A DNA stretch of 41,013 nucleotides from IMG/VR virus record IMGVR_UViG_3300006919_000123, positions 1 through 41,013 of that record; one strand, written 5' to 3'. The stretch is from a virus. Position 1 is the first letter of the stretch, and each line of letters starts with the position of its first letter. The notes under the pieces are model-generated. The model ran no database searches, was not told where the DNA came from, and was given only the letters and a program-made list of their open reading frames with translations. Positions 22,706-31,724 of the stretch are shown here, one piece after another. Position numbers and translations under genes: made by a program.

Positions 22706-23851
22706 CTATCGAAATGCGTTGTACAGGCCGACACCTGCAATGCCAGACCCCAACAACTGCTGAGTCATGGACGGGGTGATACCGTATGATTGTGATATTT
22801 GTCCGGGCGCAATTGGGACGCCCTGCATCATGGAGCTGTAGAACGCCAGATTTTCTCTCGGATACGCCTGTTGCCGCAGGAAGTCCGCGTAACCAATGTC
22901 CAAGCCGCGTTGCAAAAGCTCTCTTTCGATCTGGCCTGATGTCTGCATGGAGCGAAGCCGTTCCAGCTCCATCTGCTGTCTCTGTCCAGTGAAGTCGCCA
23001 AGCATTCCAGCCGCCGCGAGCCTCTGTTGGTCCCCGCCCATAAGCTGAGAGTATGCGGTCTGCCCAAGCTGTGCCGCTCTCTGGGCTTGTCCGTAGTTCA
23101 TTTCCACGGCGTTAGCCCGAGCTTGTTCTTCTGCTATCCGGCCAGCCTGCTCAATCCTGACTGCGTCCAGCCCCATTGCCGCCGCCTGCTGTCTCGCCTG
23201 CTCTCCAAACTGGAAAGCGCCCGTGGCCGCGCCAAACGCCTGTTGTAGCCCGGCGCCCTGAATGTCGCTTATCTGCTTTTGCAGGTTTCGATCTCTTTCT
23301 GACTGCATGATTGCTTCGCGATATCCACCTAAGCTACCAGTGCCAGCCGCCTGAAGACCCAGTTGCTGTCCGGATATCTCCGACTGGCGACGCGCCTCGC
23401 CAATCATGGGATTTGTAACGAGTGACGTGTAGGGATTCATGTACCTCTGCATCAGCCCTGCGTTTGTCGCATACTGCGGGTCGTATCCGCTAAACACGTT
23501 GCGCTGTTGAAAGGCGCTCCCATAATGCGGCATTTCTTGCGCCCGCTTAGTCACCTCAAGCATCGTACCGGCATAGGGATTGCCCAAGCCTATCTGCCCA
23601 GCTATGTCCCCAGCCGCCTGCAACTCTTGGGGGGTTCCAGACACCCCAAGCTGATTCATACTGCTCATTGCAGTCTGCTCTGCTGGCGTAAAATATTTTA
23701 ATCGCGAGCCGCCATAAGGCTGGTACGGAACCGCGCTTTCATAGCCTGTTCTGGCTAATAGGTCACGGTAGTATGGTTCTGCATAGTCTGGCAGATTCGT
23801 TTGAGTTACTGTTGATTCGGTTGGTCCACTAGATCCGCCGCCGCCACACAT
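22706..23851 (-). CDS. Tail/injection-associated structural protein (381 aa)
   Basis: AAGGAG lies 7 bases before the ATG. The product starts MCGGGGSSGPTESTVTQTNL and then NLPDYAEPYYRDLLARTGYES, a start seen in a family of marine phage structural proteins. The remainder is rich in Gln, Ala and Gly with helical repeats (QQLGLQAAGTGSLGG, ARQQAAAMGLDAVRIE). It lacks membrane segments and enzyme motifs. It lies between the GNAT gene pair and the 665-residue protein and probably belongs to the virion. Confidence 0.65.
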   Translation of the reverse strand: MCGGGGSSGPTESTVTQTNLPDYAEPYYRDLLARTGYESAVPYQPYGGSRLKYFTPAEQTAMSSMNQLGVSGTPQELQAAGDIAGQIGLGNPYAGTMLEVTKRAQEMPHYGSAFQQRNVFSGYDPQYATNAGLMQRYMNPYTSLVTNPMIGEARRQSEISGQQLGLQAAGTGSLGGYREAIMQSERDRNLQKQISDIQGAGLQQAFGAATGAFQFGEQARQQAAAMGLDAVRIEQAGRIAEEQARANAVEMNYGQAQRAAQLGQTAYSQLMGGDQQRLAAAGMLGDFTGQRQQMELERLRSMQTSGQIERELLQRGLDIGYADFLRQQAYPRENLAFYSSMMQGVPIAPGQISQSYGITPSMTQQLLGSGIAGVGLYNAFR

Positions 23852-24319
23852 TTAAAGCTCCTTACGAGCGCAATATCCAAATCGCTCATATCCAGTTTTG
23901 TCAAAAATACTCTCTAGCGTCTTGCCGGGGACGCCCGAGCCAATGGTGTACTTAACCTCCATCGCTCCCTTTTCTCTGGCCCAACTCTCAAACGCATCAA
24001 TCACTGCGGTTGTCGCCTCCCTTGTGTGCTGTCTCATCTCTGGGTCAAGCGCAAATCCGTACTCTAGAGCGTCGTCTCCGTCGAATAAAGGATTGGAAAA
24101 TAAGCCACCAAGAAAAGCACCTCTGCCTGTACCTGACTCATCGTCAACAACCAATCCTAAGTTTTGATCCAGCTCTATTACATTAAAGATAGTCATTGGC
24201 AGTTTTTCTGCGCTAAGCGCTCGGTTTGCATATTTAGAAACACCCAGATACATGGACAGCAATTTGGCGACCAAGGGAGCGTCTTTGTGCTCCATTAAAC
24301 GCAAGGTAAACGCGCTCAC
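23852..24319 (-). CDS. GNAT-like acetyltransferase (155 aa)
   Basis: The start is the GTG at 24319, which overlaps the preceding gene's stop (GTGA); a longer ATG at 24382 runs far into that gene. The product has the GNAT layout: MSAFTLRLMEHKDAPLVAKLL, then GLVVDDESGTGRGAFLGGLFS in the acetyl-CoA strand region, a LDPEMRQHTREATTAVIDAFE helix, and a final KTGYERFGYCARKEL strand. The Q/R-x-x-G-x-G/A loop is weak (EMRQHTRE), so activity is uncertain. It probably acts on protein or a small molecule. Confidence 0.65.
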   Translation of the reverse strand: MSAFTLRLMEHKDAPLVAKLLSMYLGVSKYANRALSAEKLPMTIFNVIELDQNLGLVVDDESGTGRGAFLGGLFSNPLFDGDDALEYGFALDPEMRQHTREATTAVIDAFESWAREKGAMEVKYTIGSGVPGKTLESIFDKTGYERFGYCARKEL

Positions 24320-24729
24320 ACTATCTCCTTTTCGTAGAAAATAGACGACTTTACAAAGCCGTCCTCTTTTAGCCACTTCCAAAATCCAAAGCGTGCAACC
24401 CCTTCAAGGCCGTCGCACCCCGCGTCCTTTGCGTACCGGTCAAGGCAATTCAGCATATCGCCATACCAAGCGTCAAAGTTCTCTCCACCCAAGAAGTGCA
24501 TGGACAGCATGGTTTTTGCTGGATATCGCGTCACCTCCGTAGTTATAGCGCCCCACGCCTGCTCATCATCAAAGGCAATCCACAACTGGGTATTTCCTGC
24601 CGTTACTGCCGCACACAGATGCTCCATTGACCACCGGCCATTGCACCGCTCTATTGCTGGCTCTAAATAGTGCCGGACCTGATTCCATGCCGATGTAGCG
24701 TGCTCAATTGGGACCAGACTGATATTCAC
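24316..24729 (-). CDS. GNAT-like protein (137 aa)
   Basis: The product (start MNISLVPIEHATSAWNQVRH) matches the pattern of small phage GNAT-like proteins: RWSMEHLCAAVTAGNTQLWIAFDDEQAWGAITTEVTRYP, then MHFLGGENFDAWYGDML, then CDGLEGVARFGFWKWLKEDGF. The beta-strand with 'QLWIAF' and 'WGAITTEV' and the C-terminal 'FGFWKWLKEDGF' fit the fold. It overlaps the downstream GNAT gene by four bases and the upstream 1,168-residue gene by four. A pair of coupled GNAT genes in a virion block is unusual. Confidence 0.6.
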   Translation of the reverse strand: MNISLVPIEHATSAWNQVRHYLEPAIERCNGRWSMEHLCAAVTAGNTQLWIAFDDEQAWGAITTEVTRYPAKTMLSMHFLGGENFDAWYGDMLNCLDRYAKDAGCDGLEGVARFGFWKWLKEDGFVKSSIFYEKEIV

Positions 24730-27700
24730 GCAGGCATAATCCCGTTCGCGTCAATAGAAGGAGCTTGCTTGGTCGTGCCGCCGCGAGCCATCCTGACTCT
24801 CTCCATCATCTGATCCAGCTCCTTAGCCCCGGCATCAGAGCTTCCGTCGCCTAATCCTGACACGACATCAGCAGGGACAATAAACTCTCCCGGTGAGACT
24901 GCGACAGGCTGTTGATCTCCAATCATGCCGGGAACTGCGTCATCCATGCCGCTACCGTTGCCACGAATCATGCCTTCTGTTTGAGCTTGGGGCTGTGAAG
25001 AGCGGAGAAGCATATTGCGAAGTTGCTGGAACATCTCTGGGCCGTATTTTTTGACAAACATGTCAACAACAGCGTCTGCATTCTCAATGCGCCCCAGAAC
25101 CGCATCCTTTATCATGTTGAACTCCTCCTCCGTAGGCATGGAGGCAGAGAACTCAGTTGGCACATTTGCTATGCCGCCAGCGATAACCTCCGCGTTACCT
25201 ACCGGTGTTCTAAGAGGCACGGTTCCCCCGCCCGACATGCCGCTATTAAAGCCGTATGTTGGAATATCCTTAACGGTATAGGAGACGACGCTGTTATCCG
25301 ACGGATCGACGAAGTATTGCTCATTACCAACTCTAATGAAGCCATTTCCCGTAGTGCCCGCATTTAGCCCTGCTCCACGCTCCCTTTCATCGGCGGTGTA
25401 AAGGTCTGGGTTGATGCCGTAAGGCATTTTCCCTTGGTCTCGCGCTCCCTCTATGTTTTCATAAAACGCATTCTGCTCCGCCTGCGACATCTCATCACTT
25501 ACGCCCTCGTACAGCCTCCCGGTGTCGGGGTTGTAGACCATCTGGCCGCCGTACCTAGTAGGTTGAGACGCTATCACATCATTCAGGTCTGACGCAGAAA
25601 CGGATTGCTTAGAACCCATTAAGACATCCACCCCAAGCAGTAGGTTGCGACGGCGGTGCAAGAACTCATCGATATCCCTGTAGTTAGCGGGCGACAGGTA
25701 GCCGTCCTCGTCGGGTGTTGGGTCTATGTCCATTGGCTTTGATCCGGACTCTCCCGCCATCCACTTGTCGATGTCTGTGTATATAAAGACCCCTTCAGGT
25801 CTGGTCCTATCTGGCGGCGTAATCGTGCCATTTTGAATGCCTGCGGCGTAGTTCTGGCCTTCCTCAGACCCCATAATCTCCTCGGCAATCTGCTTGAGAG
25901 TTCTGTTTGCGCCCTCGCCCCCAAACCTGCTGTTTTCGATCAATTGGTCTGAGTAATAATCAAGACCGCTCTTATCTGGCTCTCTACCCAAGTAGCGGTA
26001 AAACAAGTCCCTGATCACAAGATCGGATCTTTCGCTCTGACCGGCCTGCTCTTGACCAGACAGGCCGGGAATTTCGTCTCCGCCGTACACATCTATGCCG
26101 CTTATGTCTATCATTCTCGTGATGTAGTCGTTAAGCTCGCTCCCGCTCAGGGCCGTTAGTGGGTTGCCGTAGCCGCCATAGTTGGTGTCGGGCGTTATCT
26201 GGCAGACACCGTTCTCGTCTATCGTTCCGTCCTTGCCATCAACGGTACATGGGTCTCCCGGATTGGGGTTGGTGCCATCGACTAGCTGACAAATTCCGTT
26301 ATCGTCCGTTATTCCCGGAGAGCCATCTGGCATAGTGCATGGCTGGCCTCCAAGCGGAGGGGTTTGTGGTATGTGGCAAACGCCCGAGTTGTTTATAACT
26401 CCCGGATCGCCGTTTGGCATCTCACAAGGATCTCCCGGCTGTACGTCGTCAATTGGCTCGACAGGGTCTACGGGTTCGACTTCTTCTGGCGTATAGCCCC
26501 CGAGCGTGGTGTAGTAGTCCTTGATCTGCTGTAAGTAGTCCTCTCGGTTTATAATTGGGTCAAAGTACTCGCCCGTGGAGTCAATTTTCTGACTGGTTGG
26601 CCTGTATGAGCGATCAGGGGTAATTGGCCTGCTTGCATCCTCTTGATAATAAGAGAACTCAGGCTCAAATCCCGTCATGTAATCGCGGGGGGCGCTAACT
26701 GGCTCCTTGCCTCGCAAGTTTGCCTGAACCTGCACAGGGTCTAAGCCCCCGTACCCCGTATTCACGCCTCCAGCGTATGACCCAAAAGGACTTCCCGTAA
26801 GAAGACCAGCTACGTTGGTTACGTCTGGATTGGTTGAGTTGAGGGCTATTCCCGTTGTTGCGCCCTGTTGTATAAGTGGCATAACAGAGCGGATGTACTC
26901 TTTACTGGAGTCTGCAAAACCCGTAGTAGCCAGCCACTCTTCGGTGCCGGGGAATGCGCTGCTTGCAAAATACTTGCCGTTGGCAACATCGTTCCCTTGG
27001 TTCTTCGACTCACCAAACCACTTCTGAAACCAATTATATGTCGGCTGATCCACCAGCCCAGCGCCCTTGAGCGCCTGTAGTGCCTGCTGATTCGTGGACC
27101 CCTCTTCAATAAACAGGGTGCCTGCCTCGGTCTCGGCGGCGGCGGCCTCTTCTTCTATTGCGGTGGCGTTGGCGGCGTTAAGGTTGTTGTAATACCCCTC
27201 CAGCGTCATCTGGTCTTCGGAGCCAAGAACCCCTTGGTTCCCAGCCATTGCGAGTACCTTGGCCTCTTCATCGCTGGGAACTATTCCGCCTTCGTTCATG
27301 CCGGGAATAGAGGGAAGCGGCGTGTTGCGGCTCATCATGGACCGGTACGGACTGTATCCGGGCTGTAGTCCGGGCTGTGCCATTGCGTAGGCGCCTTGCA
27401 GGTCGTCATACGCCTGCATTCTCTTGCCCTCTGACTCTTCTCTCATGGCCGCTTGCTGACGCTCAAAGTCCTGCTGGGTCTGCATCTGCTGTGACATGCC
27501 CTCGGCTGTCATAGCGCCTACAAGCTGTCCGCTGGTGCCGAGCGCCCCTATCCCCTTATTGACTGCGGTTTCGGCCCCGCCAAATAACTGCTGACTTATT
27601 GTAGGATCTGCTGGCGTTGCCGCCGCCGGGGCTGTGGATGCAACCGCTCGGCTCGTCTGCTCAAGCTGTGAGGCTATGCTATCCGGTCCAGCCCCTATAG

Positions 27701-28232
27701 AGGCCAATCCTTGATTGGCGGCGCCTAGTTGCTGGGTTACCCCCTGCATGGTGCCCGCAGGGTCAATAAGGCCCGGATCGATGCCAGAGAGGTCTCCAAG
27801 CGGCAATTGCGCCGTAGCGTCAGTCAGGTCTAGCGTGCCCCTTACAGCATCTGCCGTATCAACTCCGGTGGTTGCTACATCCGCCGCCGCATCCACACCA
27901 GTAAATGCCTCGCCAATGCCCGCTGTAAGGCCGGAGGTGAGGCCAGCCAGCAATCCTCGCTTGATATCACCCGTTACTGCCGCTGTGCCGATCCCGCTCA
28001 GGGCCGCTGTGCCCAGTGTCCCCAGCTTCAGAGCGCCACCAAGCGCGCCAAACAACAAAGGCAGGAACGCCTCTGGCTGTCCCGTGACTGGGTTTGTGGT
28101 CAGCTTACCGCCGGGAACCAAGGACGCAATTCCAGCCACCTCAATGGGGTTCATGTGCACCAGCATGGTATCGCCGTAGCGCCCATGTTGCGCCATTTGG
28201 TCCATCATCGGTTTCGCTGGATATCGATTCAT
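24726..28232 (-). CDS. Large structural protein with DUF4214 and Cys-repeat segments (1,168 aa)
   Basis: Layout: a Gly/Ala-rich N-terminal part with a hydrophobic helix (residues 50-100), a Gln-rich coiled region, then at about 597-685 three to four repeats with a CxxxxxG...NGxC pattern (for example CTMPDGSPGITDDNGIC). A DUF4214-like segment lies at about 735-790 (RDLFYRYLGREPDKSGLDYY). The tail ends VSPGEFIVPADVVSGLGDG, a sequence style common in marine phage virion proteins. DUF4214 is found in surface adhesins. It is probably a large virion-associated fibre or internal protein. Confidence 0.75.
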   Translation of the reverse strand: MNRYPAKPMMDQMAQHGRYGDTMLVHMNPIEVAGIASLVPGGKLTTNPVTGQPEAFLPLLFGALGGALKLGTLGTAALSGIGTAAVTGDIKRGLLAGLTSGLTAGIGEAFTGVDAAADVATTGVDTADAVRGTLDLTDATAQLPLGDLSGIDPGLIDPAGTMQGVTQQLGAANQGLASIGAGPDSIASQLEQTSRAVASTAPAAATPADPTISQQLFGGAETAVNKGIGALGTSGQLVGAMTAEGMSQQMQTQQDFERQQAAMREESEGKRMQAYDDLQGAYAMAQPGLQPGYSPYRSMMSRNTPLPSIPGMNEGGIVPSDEEAKVLAMAGNQGVLGSEDQMTLEGYYNNLNAANATAIEEEAAAAETEAGTLFIEEGSTNQQALQALKGAGLVDQPTYNWFQKWFGESKNQGNDVANGKYFASSAFPGTEEWLATTGFADSSKEYIRSVMPLIQQGATTGIALNSTNPDVTNVAGLLTGSPFGSYAGGVNTGYGGLDPVQVQANLRGKEPVSAPRDYMTGFEPEFSYYQEDASRPITPDRSYRPTSQKIDSTGEYFDPIINREDYLQQIKDYYTTLGGYTPEEVEPVDPVEPIDDVQPGDPCEMPNGDPGVINNSGVCHIPQTPPLGGQPCTMPDGSPGITDDNGICQLVDGTNPNPGDPCTVDGKDGTIDENGVCQITPDTNYGGYGNPLTALSGSELNDYITRMIDISGIDVYGGDEIPGLSGQEQAGQSERSDLVIRDLFYRYLGREPDKSGLDYYSDQLIENSRFGGEGANRTLKQIAEEIMGSEEGQNYAAGIQNGTITPPDRTRPEGVFIYTDIDKWMAGESGSKPMDIDPTPDEDGYLSPANYRDIDEFLHRRRNLLLGVDVLMGSKQSVSASDLNDVIASQPTRYGGQMVYNPDTGRLYEGVSDEMSQAEQNAFYENIEGARDQGKMPYGINPDLYTADERERGAGLNAGTTGNGFIRVGNEQYFVDPSDNSVVSYTVKDIPTYGFNSGMSGGGTVPLRTPVGNAEVIAGGIANVPTEFSASMPTEEEFNMIKDAVLGRIENADAVVDMFVKKYGPEMFQQLRNMLLRSSQPQAQTEGMIRGNGSGMDDAVPGMIGDQQPVAVSPGEFIVPADVVSGLGDGSSDAGAKELDQMMERVRMARGGTTKQAPSIDANGIMPA

Positions 28233-28561
28233 TAGCTAGTCTCTACGCCAAACATGTTAAAGCTAAGGCCAGTGTTGCTTGCGTACACTTTAACCACATC
28301 GCTTTGATTGAGTGTCAGTCCTAGTACAGCCGAAAATGTATCCGTTGCCGCAACTGACTTGTCATAATAAATAAACTGCTTATTGTCTGCTCCAGCGCCC
28401 GCCACATGAATACTTAACCTGAATGTCAGCGCCCCAGAAGTCCTATTGCACACGTTAAACGAGCTAACAGTTGTCTGGTTTAAATTTGGTACTGTATACA
28501 GTGTCGTGGTGGTCGTTGCCGCCGGAGCCAACTGGCCTAAAACCTTGATTACATCAGCCAT
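28232..28561 (-). CDS. Small beta-rich virion protein (109 aa)
   Basis: The product (start MADVIKVLGQLAPAATTTTT) is beta-rich and low in charge, with LYTVPNLNQTTVSSFNVCNRTSG near residues 21-42 and LSIHVAGAGADNKQFIYYDK further on, in the style of small phage beta-sandwich decoration or tail proteins. It shares this look with the 124-residue protein at 39102. Its start overlaps the preceding 65-residue gene by 8 bases. The function is inferred from composition and position only. Confidence 0.6.
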   Translation of the reverse strand: MADVIKVLGQLAPAATTTTTLYTVPNLNQTTVSSFNVCNRTSGALTFRLSIHVAGAGADNKQFIYYDKSVAATDTFSAVLGLTLNQSDVVKVYASNTGLSFNMFGVETS

Positions 28562-28751
28562 TACTCGCCCCCATCAGCAAAAACTGAAATCGTCTTAGTG
28601 CTAAAGAGGAGGTTTTGTTTGTCTTGTTGGTGTTGCCCTCTACAGTGCTGGATATGTCCTGCAAGGATTGCTCTATGGTTCTACGGGCAACCTGCTCATT
28701 CTGTTGCTCGTACTCCTTGTTGGCTACTGGGAGCGTTGTATATCTAGACAT
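28554..28751 (-). CDS. Small helical virion-associated protein (65 aa)
   Basis: The product (start MSRYTTLPVANKEYEQQNEQ) is helical and polar, with the EYEQQNEQVARRTIEQSLQDI pattern typical of short phage linker proteins encoded beside tail proteins. It starts at the stop base of the 618-residue gene and overlaps the next gene by 8 bases. No enzymatic motif. Confidence 0.55.
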   Translation of the reverse strand: MSRYTTLPVANKEYEQQNEQVARRTIEQSLQDISSTVEGNTNKTNKTSSLALRRFQFLLMGASNG

Positions 28752-30607
28752 TAGCGTTTACCGTCCGTTCTGATGTCAAATCGCAAGTCTCCCAAGGTCC
28801 AGCCATAATCAGCGCCATCAGTGTTAATTTTTATGATGATCTCTCTGGATCGCGCCCGTAAATGATACTGTCCAGTTGTGCTATTGATCTGCGCTGTGGC
28901 AAGAACTGTTTCGGTATTCAGGGGAAAGTCCTTACCTCTGACCTCCAGAGACAAGTCTACGGCGGCTGTTGTGCCCCGGAATGTAAAGTCCGGTATCACT
29001 CTCCTTACAGCCATAAACGACTCACCGTCGCCCAAGCCTATTCCTCCAGAGGCCACGAATGCATTTAAAGGCTCTCCGTCCGCGCTATGCCCAAACTCAT
29101 GCGTGTAAAGGTAGTTGTTGTTCACGTTAACCACATCGTTTGACGCCGCAACCGGATGCTCCTTGGTGGGTGCGTGGATATAGGCTCCGCGATCTAGCGT
29201 TCCAATAGACCAATTATCCTCCAAGTAGTTGTAGGTAACGTAATTGGTAATATCCGCACTGGCGTTACCAACCGGGTAGTACCATGTTACCTCAGAATCG
29301 TCAGGATTAGTCGTTGCGTATATCTTAAATCTCTGGTCGAACTGTAGATTTGAAAACACATAGTCCAGAACCGAGCATGGCAGACGCTGTACCGCGCCTC
29401 GATACACATAAAACCCTTCCCGATCCATAAAAAAGACTGCATCAGCCGCCGCAATACCTGCTTTTGGCGATATGATGCTGACGTTCTCGGCTACCGGAGA
29501 AAATGAGTAAATAAACGGAGCGCCAATAAACCGCATGGCCTGAATGCCCACGTCCGTAAACACCAAGATTTCTTGTCTTGTTTTAATTGCGCCGACAATA
29601 GTTGTGCCGGTAGACAAAACCTGCCCGCCAGAGCTGTTGGTTGATGTTGGCGTCCAATCCGCAACGCTTTCTTGGTCAGACCACCTAATCAACAACGGAT
29701 CGATGTTTGCGGATCCCAGCGGGTTGCAACCAAAGCAGATAACATGTCGGTCAATATCCGAGACCATAACCTGTAGCGCCGCAGTTGGGGTGTTTGTCGC
29801 GCCGCCCAAAGATGATAGCGGTACAGCTCGCGTCGAAATGCCAGAGCTTTCATCCCAGAAGTACACGCCGCCAGCCCTTGGGTTGAATATTAGGTCATCG
29901 GCAAAAGCATCTTGGCTGTACAGGCGAAGCTGGTTTGACACTGTCAAAGCGACAGACTCGCCCCACGCGGGATCGCCCCAGCCACCTACGCCCCAGCCGG
30001 TGCTGTCTACATAAAAGTTAGTGCCGGTGTTGATTTGATAGGCACCAACCACAGACCCACCGCCATTTCCCGTGTCACTGGCATTGGCCGTGATCGTGGC
30101 ATCGGCGCTGTCTTTCGCTGTGATGTTGTACGAGTTTGCGTTTACAACTAAGTCTACTTGATATTCGTGATTTAGCACTGCGGCTGTCACATTACCGCCT
30201 AGCGAAGCGGCGCCGGAAAAGGTAACAAAGTCTCCTTCTACCGCACCGTGACCAGTGTCGCTGACAACCAGCGTGGAGGATCCATTGCTGGCCGCAAAGG
30301 TCACATCTCCGGCGCTTGTTGTCTCTCTGAGTGGGGTCACGTCAGCAATAATGCCCCCCGACTCCACATAGAATTTTAAGTTTGTCCCGACCCCGAGGTA
30401 CTTGTTGCCATCAGCAGATCCCCAGTCAAAAAGAGATCGGGCAACGCCTTGGATAGCCGTGCCGATGTACTTTGTCCATCCACCGATAGTTTCTACGCGG
30501 CCCTTGCGAAAGCGAACCTTGTCTCCGTCAAACCATCCGGAGTCGGCGCTGTACTCTGTACCTTCCTTGTTAATGCCCGGACTAAAAGCAATCTTGGTTA
30601 GCGCCAC
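28751..30607 (-). CDS. Tail or head-tail structural protein (618 aa)
   Basis: The product opens MALTKIAFSPGINKEGTEYS, then DSGWFDGDKVRFRKGRVETIGGW, a start shared by a family of phage virion proteins, some compared with the P22 gp10 tail-stabilising protein. It is beta-rich throughout and includes a GHGAVEGDFVTFSGAASLGG segment (residues about 115-135) that recurs in phage beta-sandwich inserts. No enzyme motif is seen. It lies between the endolysin and the small virion genes. The gp10-like role is a possibility, not established here. Confidence 0.7.
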   Translation of the reverse strand: MALTKIAFSPGINKEGTEYSADSGWFDGDKVRFRKGRVETIGGWTKYIGTAIQGVARSLFDWGSADGNKYLGVGTNLKFYVESGGIIADVTPLRETTSAGDVTFAASNGSSTLVVSDTGHGAVEGDFVTFSGAASLGGNVTAAVLNHEYQVDLVVNANSYNITAKDSADATITANASDTGNGGGSVVGAYQINTGTNFYVDSTGWGVGGWGDPAWGESVALTVSNQLRLYSQDAFADDLIFNPRAGGVYFWDESSGISTRAVPLSSLGGATNTPTAALQVMVSDIDRHVICFGCNPLGSANIDPLLIRWSDQESVADWTPTSTNSSGGQVLSTGTTIVGAIKTRQEILVFTDVGIQAMRFIGAPFIYSFSPVAENVSIISPKAGIAAADAVFFMDREGFYVYRGAVQRLPCSVLDYVFSNLQFDQRFKIYATTNPDDSEVTWYYPVGNASADITNYVTYNYLEDNWSIGTLDRGAYIHAPTKEHPVAASNDVVNVNNNYLYTHEFGHSADGEPLNAFVASGGIGLGDGESFMAVRRVIPDFTFRGTTAAVDLSLEVRGKDFPLNTETVLATAQINSTTGQYHLRARSREIIIKINTDGADYGWTLGDLRFDIRTDGKR

Positions 30608-30616
30608 AACTGCTCC

Positions 30617-30967
30617 TCAGTATACCCACATAGTTGGCGTGGAGTTTCTCTTGTCTATATGCACAAATGTCTTTGCCACCCCGATACCGTTAAAGCCCAT
30701 CTCAATGGCCTTCCAGACGATTATCATCCGTTCGTGGCCGTTTCTGACTCGTATATCGGAAGCAATCCCATAGGCGTGCATTCCCGGCTTGTCTTTTTTT
30801 GACTCTATGCTATGACTGGGGGCGCGATACCCAGATGTAATAATAAATGGAAAGCCACACGCCTCACGCAAGTTGTCTAGATCCTTTATGAAATCAAGGT
30901 CCATTTTGTTCTCGCCAGTCTCCTGACAGTCAAAGTCAGACAAACTGAAATACTTAAACTCGCTCAC
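30617..30967 (-). CDS. Endolysin, peptidase M15-like (116 aa)
   Basis: The product has the M15 zinc-peptidase motif set: SGYRAPSHS near residues 44-52, HAYGIASD (His-x6-Asp) near 66-73, and FVHIDKR near the end, where the terminal His binds zinc. This family cuts D-Ala-containing cross-links in peptidoglycan. It has no signal peptide, so it must rely on a holin. Its gene follows the holin-like gene at 30964 with a four-base overlap, forming a lysis cassette with the 3TM holin at 31314. Confidence 0.85.
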   Translation of the reverse strand: MSEFKYFSLSDFDCQETGENKMDLDFIKDLDNLREACGFPFIITSGYRAPSHSIESKKDKPGMHAYGIASDIRVRNGHERMIIVWKAIEMGFNGIGVAKTFVHIDKRNSTPTMWVY

Positions 30968-31167
30968 TCTTTTCTTCCAGAGCCAAGGAACAGGCCAAAA
31001 GACCCAGTCAGCGCCCCCGTCATTACGCTAACCAGAGCCGCCTGCTCTGGATTTGGGTCTGGCAGATCCATAAACCACTCAACAACCCGGTAAGTCATTA
31101 TTATCATTACAAACATGACCAGTCGCGGCAGTATTCGCCAGCGATCTATTGACTCTGGAGAGATCAC
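30964..31167 (-). CDS. Holin-like or lysis-associated membrane protein (67 aa)
   Basis: The GTG at 31167 is preferred because it overlaps the stop of the 48-residue gene (GTGA); the alternative ATG at 31272 gives a start in a different frame from that gene and a cysteine-rich oddity (CFCCSYEHC). The 67-residue product has two hydrophobic segments (ILPRLVMFVMIIMTYRVVEW and ALVSVMTGALTGSFGLFLGS), as in class II holins. It sits directly before the endolysin with a four-base overlap. Confidence 0.6.
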   Translation of the reverse strand: MISPESIDRWRILPRLVMFVMIIMTYRVVEWFMDLPDPNPEQAALVSVMTGALTGSFGLFLGSGRKE

Positions 31168-31310
31168 CCACACAGCACCCAAAATGAGATTAAGGCAATG
31201 TTCATAGCTACAGCAAAAACAAAAACCCAGCCAGCCTGCTCTTCTGTGAGATGCATCATTTTCGCCTTGCAAGCCTTGCCGACTGCTTTAACTCCGTCAG
31301 TTAAAATCAT
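31164..31310 (-). CDS. Small membrane protein in the lysis cassette (48 aa)
   Basis: It starts 3 bases after the holin gene stop (TAAGCGATG). The product (start MILTDGVKAVGKACKAKMMH) has a basic-polar N-terminus and one hydrophobic helix (GWVFVFAVAMNIALISFWVL) at its end. The stop overlaps the GTG of the next gene. The three genes thus form a chain of coupled small membrane ORFs between the 3TM holin and the endolysin. Antiholin or spanin roles are possible, but unproven. Confidence 0.55.
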   Translation of the reverse strand: MILTDGVKAVGKACKAKMMHLTEEQAGWVFVFAVAMNIALISFWVLCG

Positions 31311-31313
31311 CGC

Positions 31314-31715
31314 TTACTTTTCTCTCGCCACGTTTTTGGTTTTTTCAAACGTCCTTAAACCGCCCAGCCCTAGCATTCCCAAGAGGACCGTCAGTAGGCT
31401 TTCCATTTCAAACACAGGAAGGGGCGGGGTTTCTATTCCGGCGTATGCAGTAACAAACACAGTCAAGGGTTGGCCCAAGAAATGCCACGCCAAGGCAAGG
31501 CCGCAAGACCAGCCAACAAAAGGGCGCCAGCCAGCAACAAACATAGATTGATGCGCGGCTTCTGTCTTGTTTATCTCAATCTGCCCTTTTGCCAGCTCAT
31601 GAGCGTGTCGCTCTGACATAGTGGCTATTTCGTGGGCTAACCGATTGCGCTCATCCGCATCTGGGATGAACTTGTCCAGTAGCCCCGTCACGGGGGCTAT
31701 AAGAGACTCAAGCAT
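31314..31715 (-). CDS. 3TM holin-like protein (133 aa)
   Basis: The product starts MLESLIAPVTGLLDKFIPDA, then a charged coil (DERNRLAHEIATMSERHAHE), then AAHQSMFVAGWRPFVGWSCGLALAW, the signature of three-transmembrane holins of the gene-transfer-agent release type. Two further hydrophobic segments follow (FLGQPLTVFVTAY, LTVLLGMLGLGGL). It forms pores in the inner membrane that let the endolysin out. It is first in the lysis cassette, which ends with the M15 peptidase at 30617. Confidence 0.85.
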   Translation of the reverse strand: MLESLIAPVTGLLDKFIPDADERNRLAHEIATMSERHAHELAKGQIEINKTEAAHQSMFVAGWRPFVGWSCGLALAWHFLGQPLTVFVTAYAGIETPPLPVFEMESLLTVLLGMLGLGGLRTFEKTKNVAREK

Positions 31716-31724
31716 GCTGACTCC

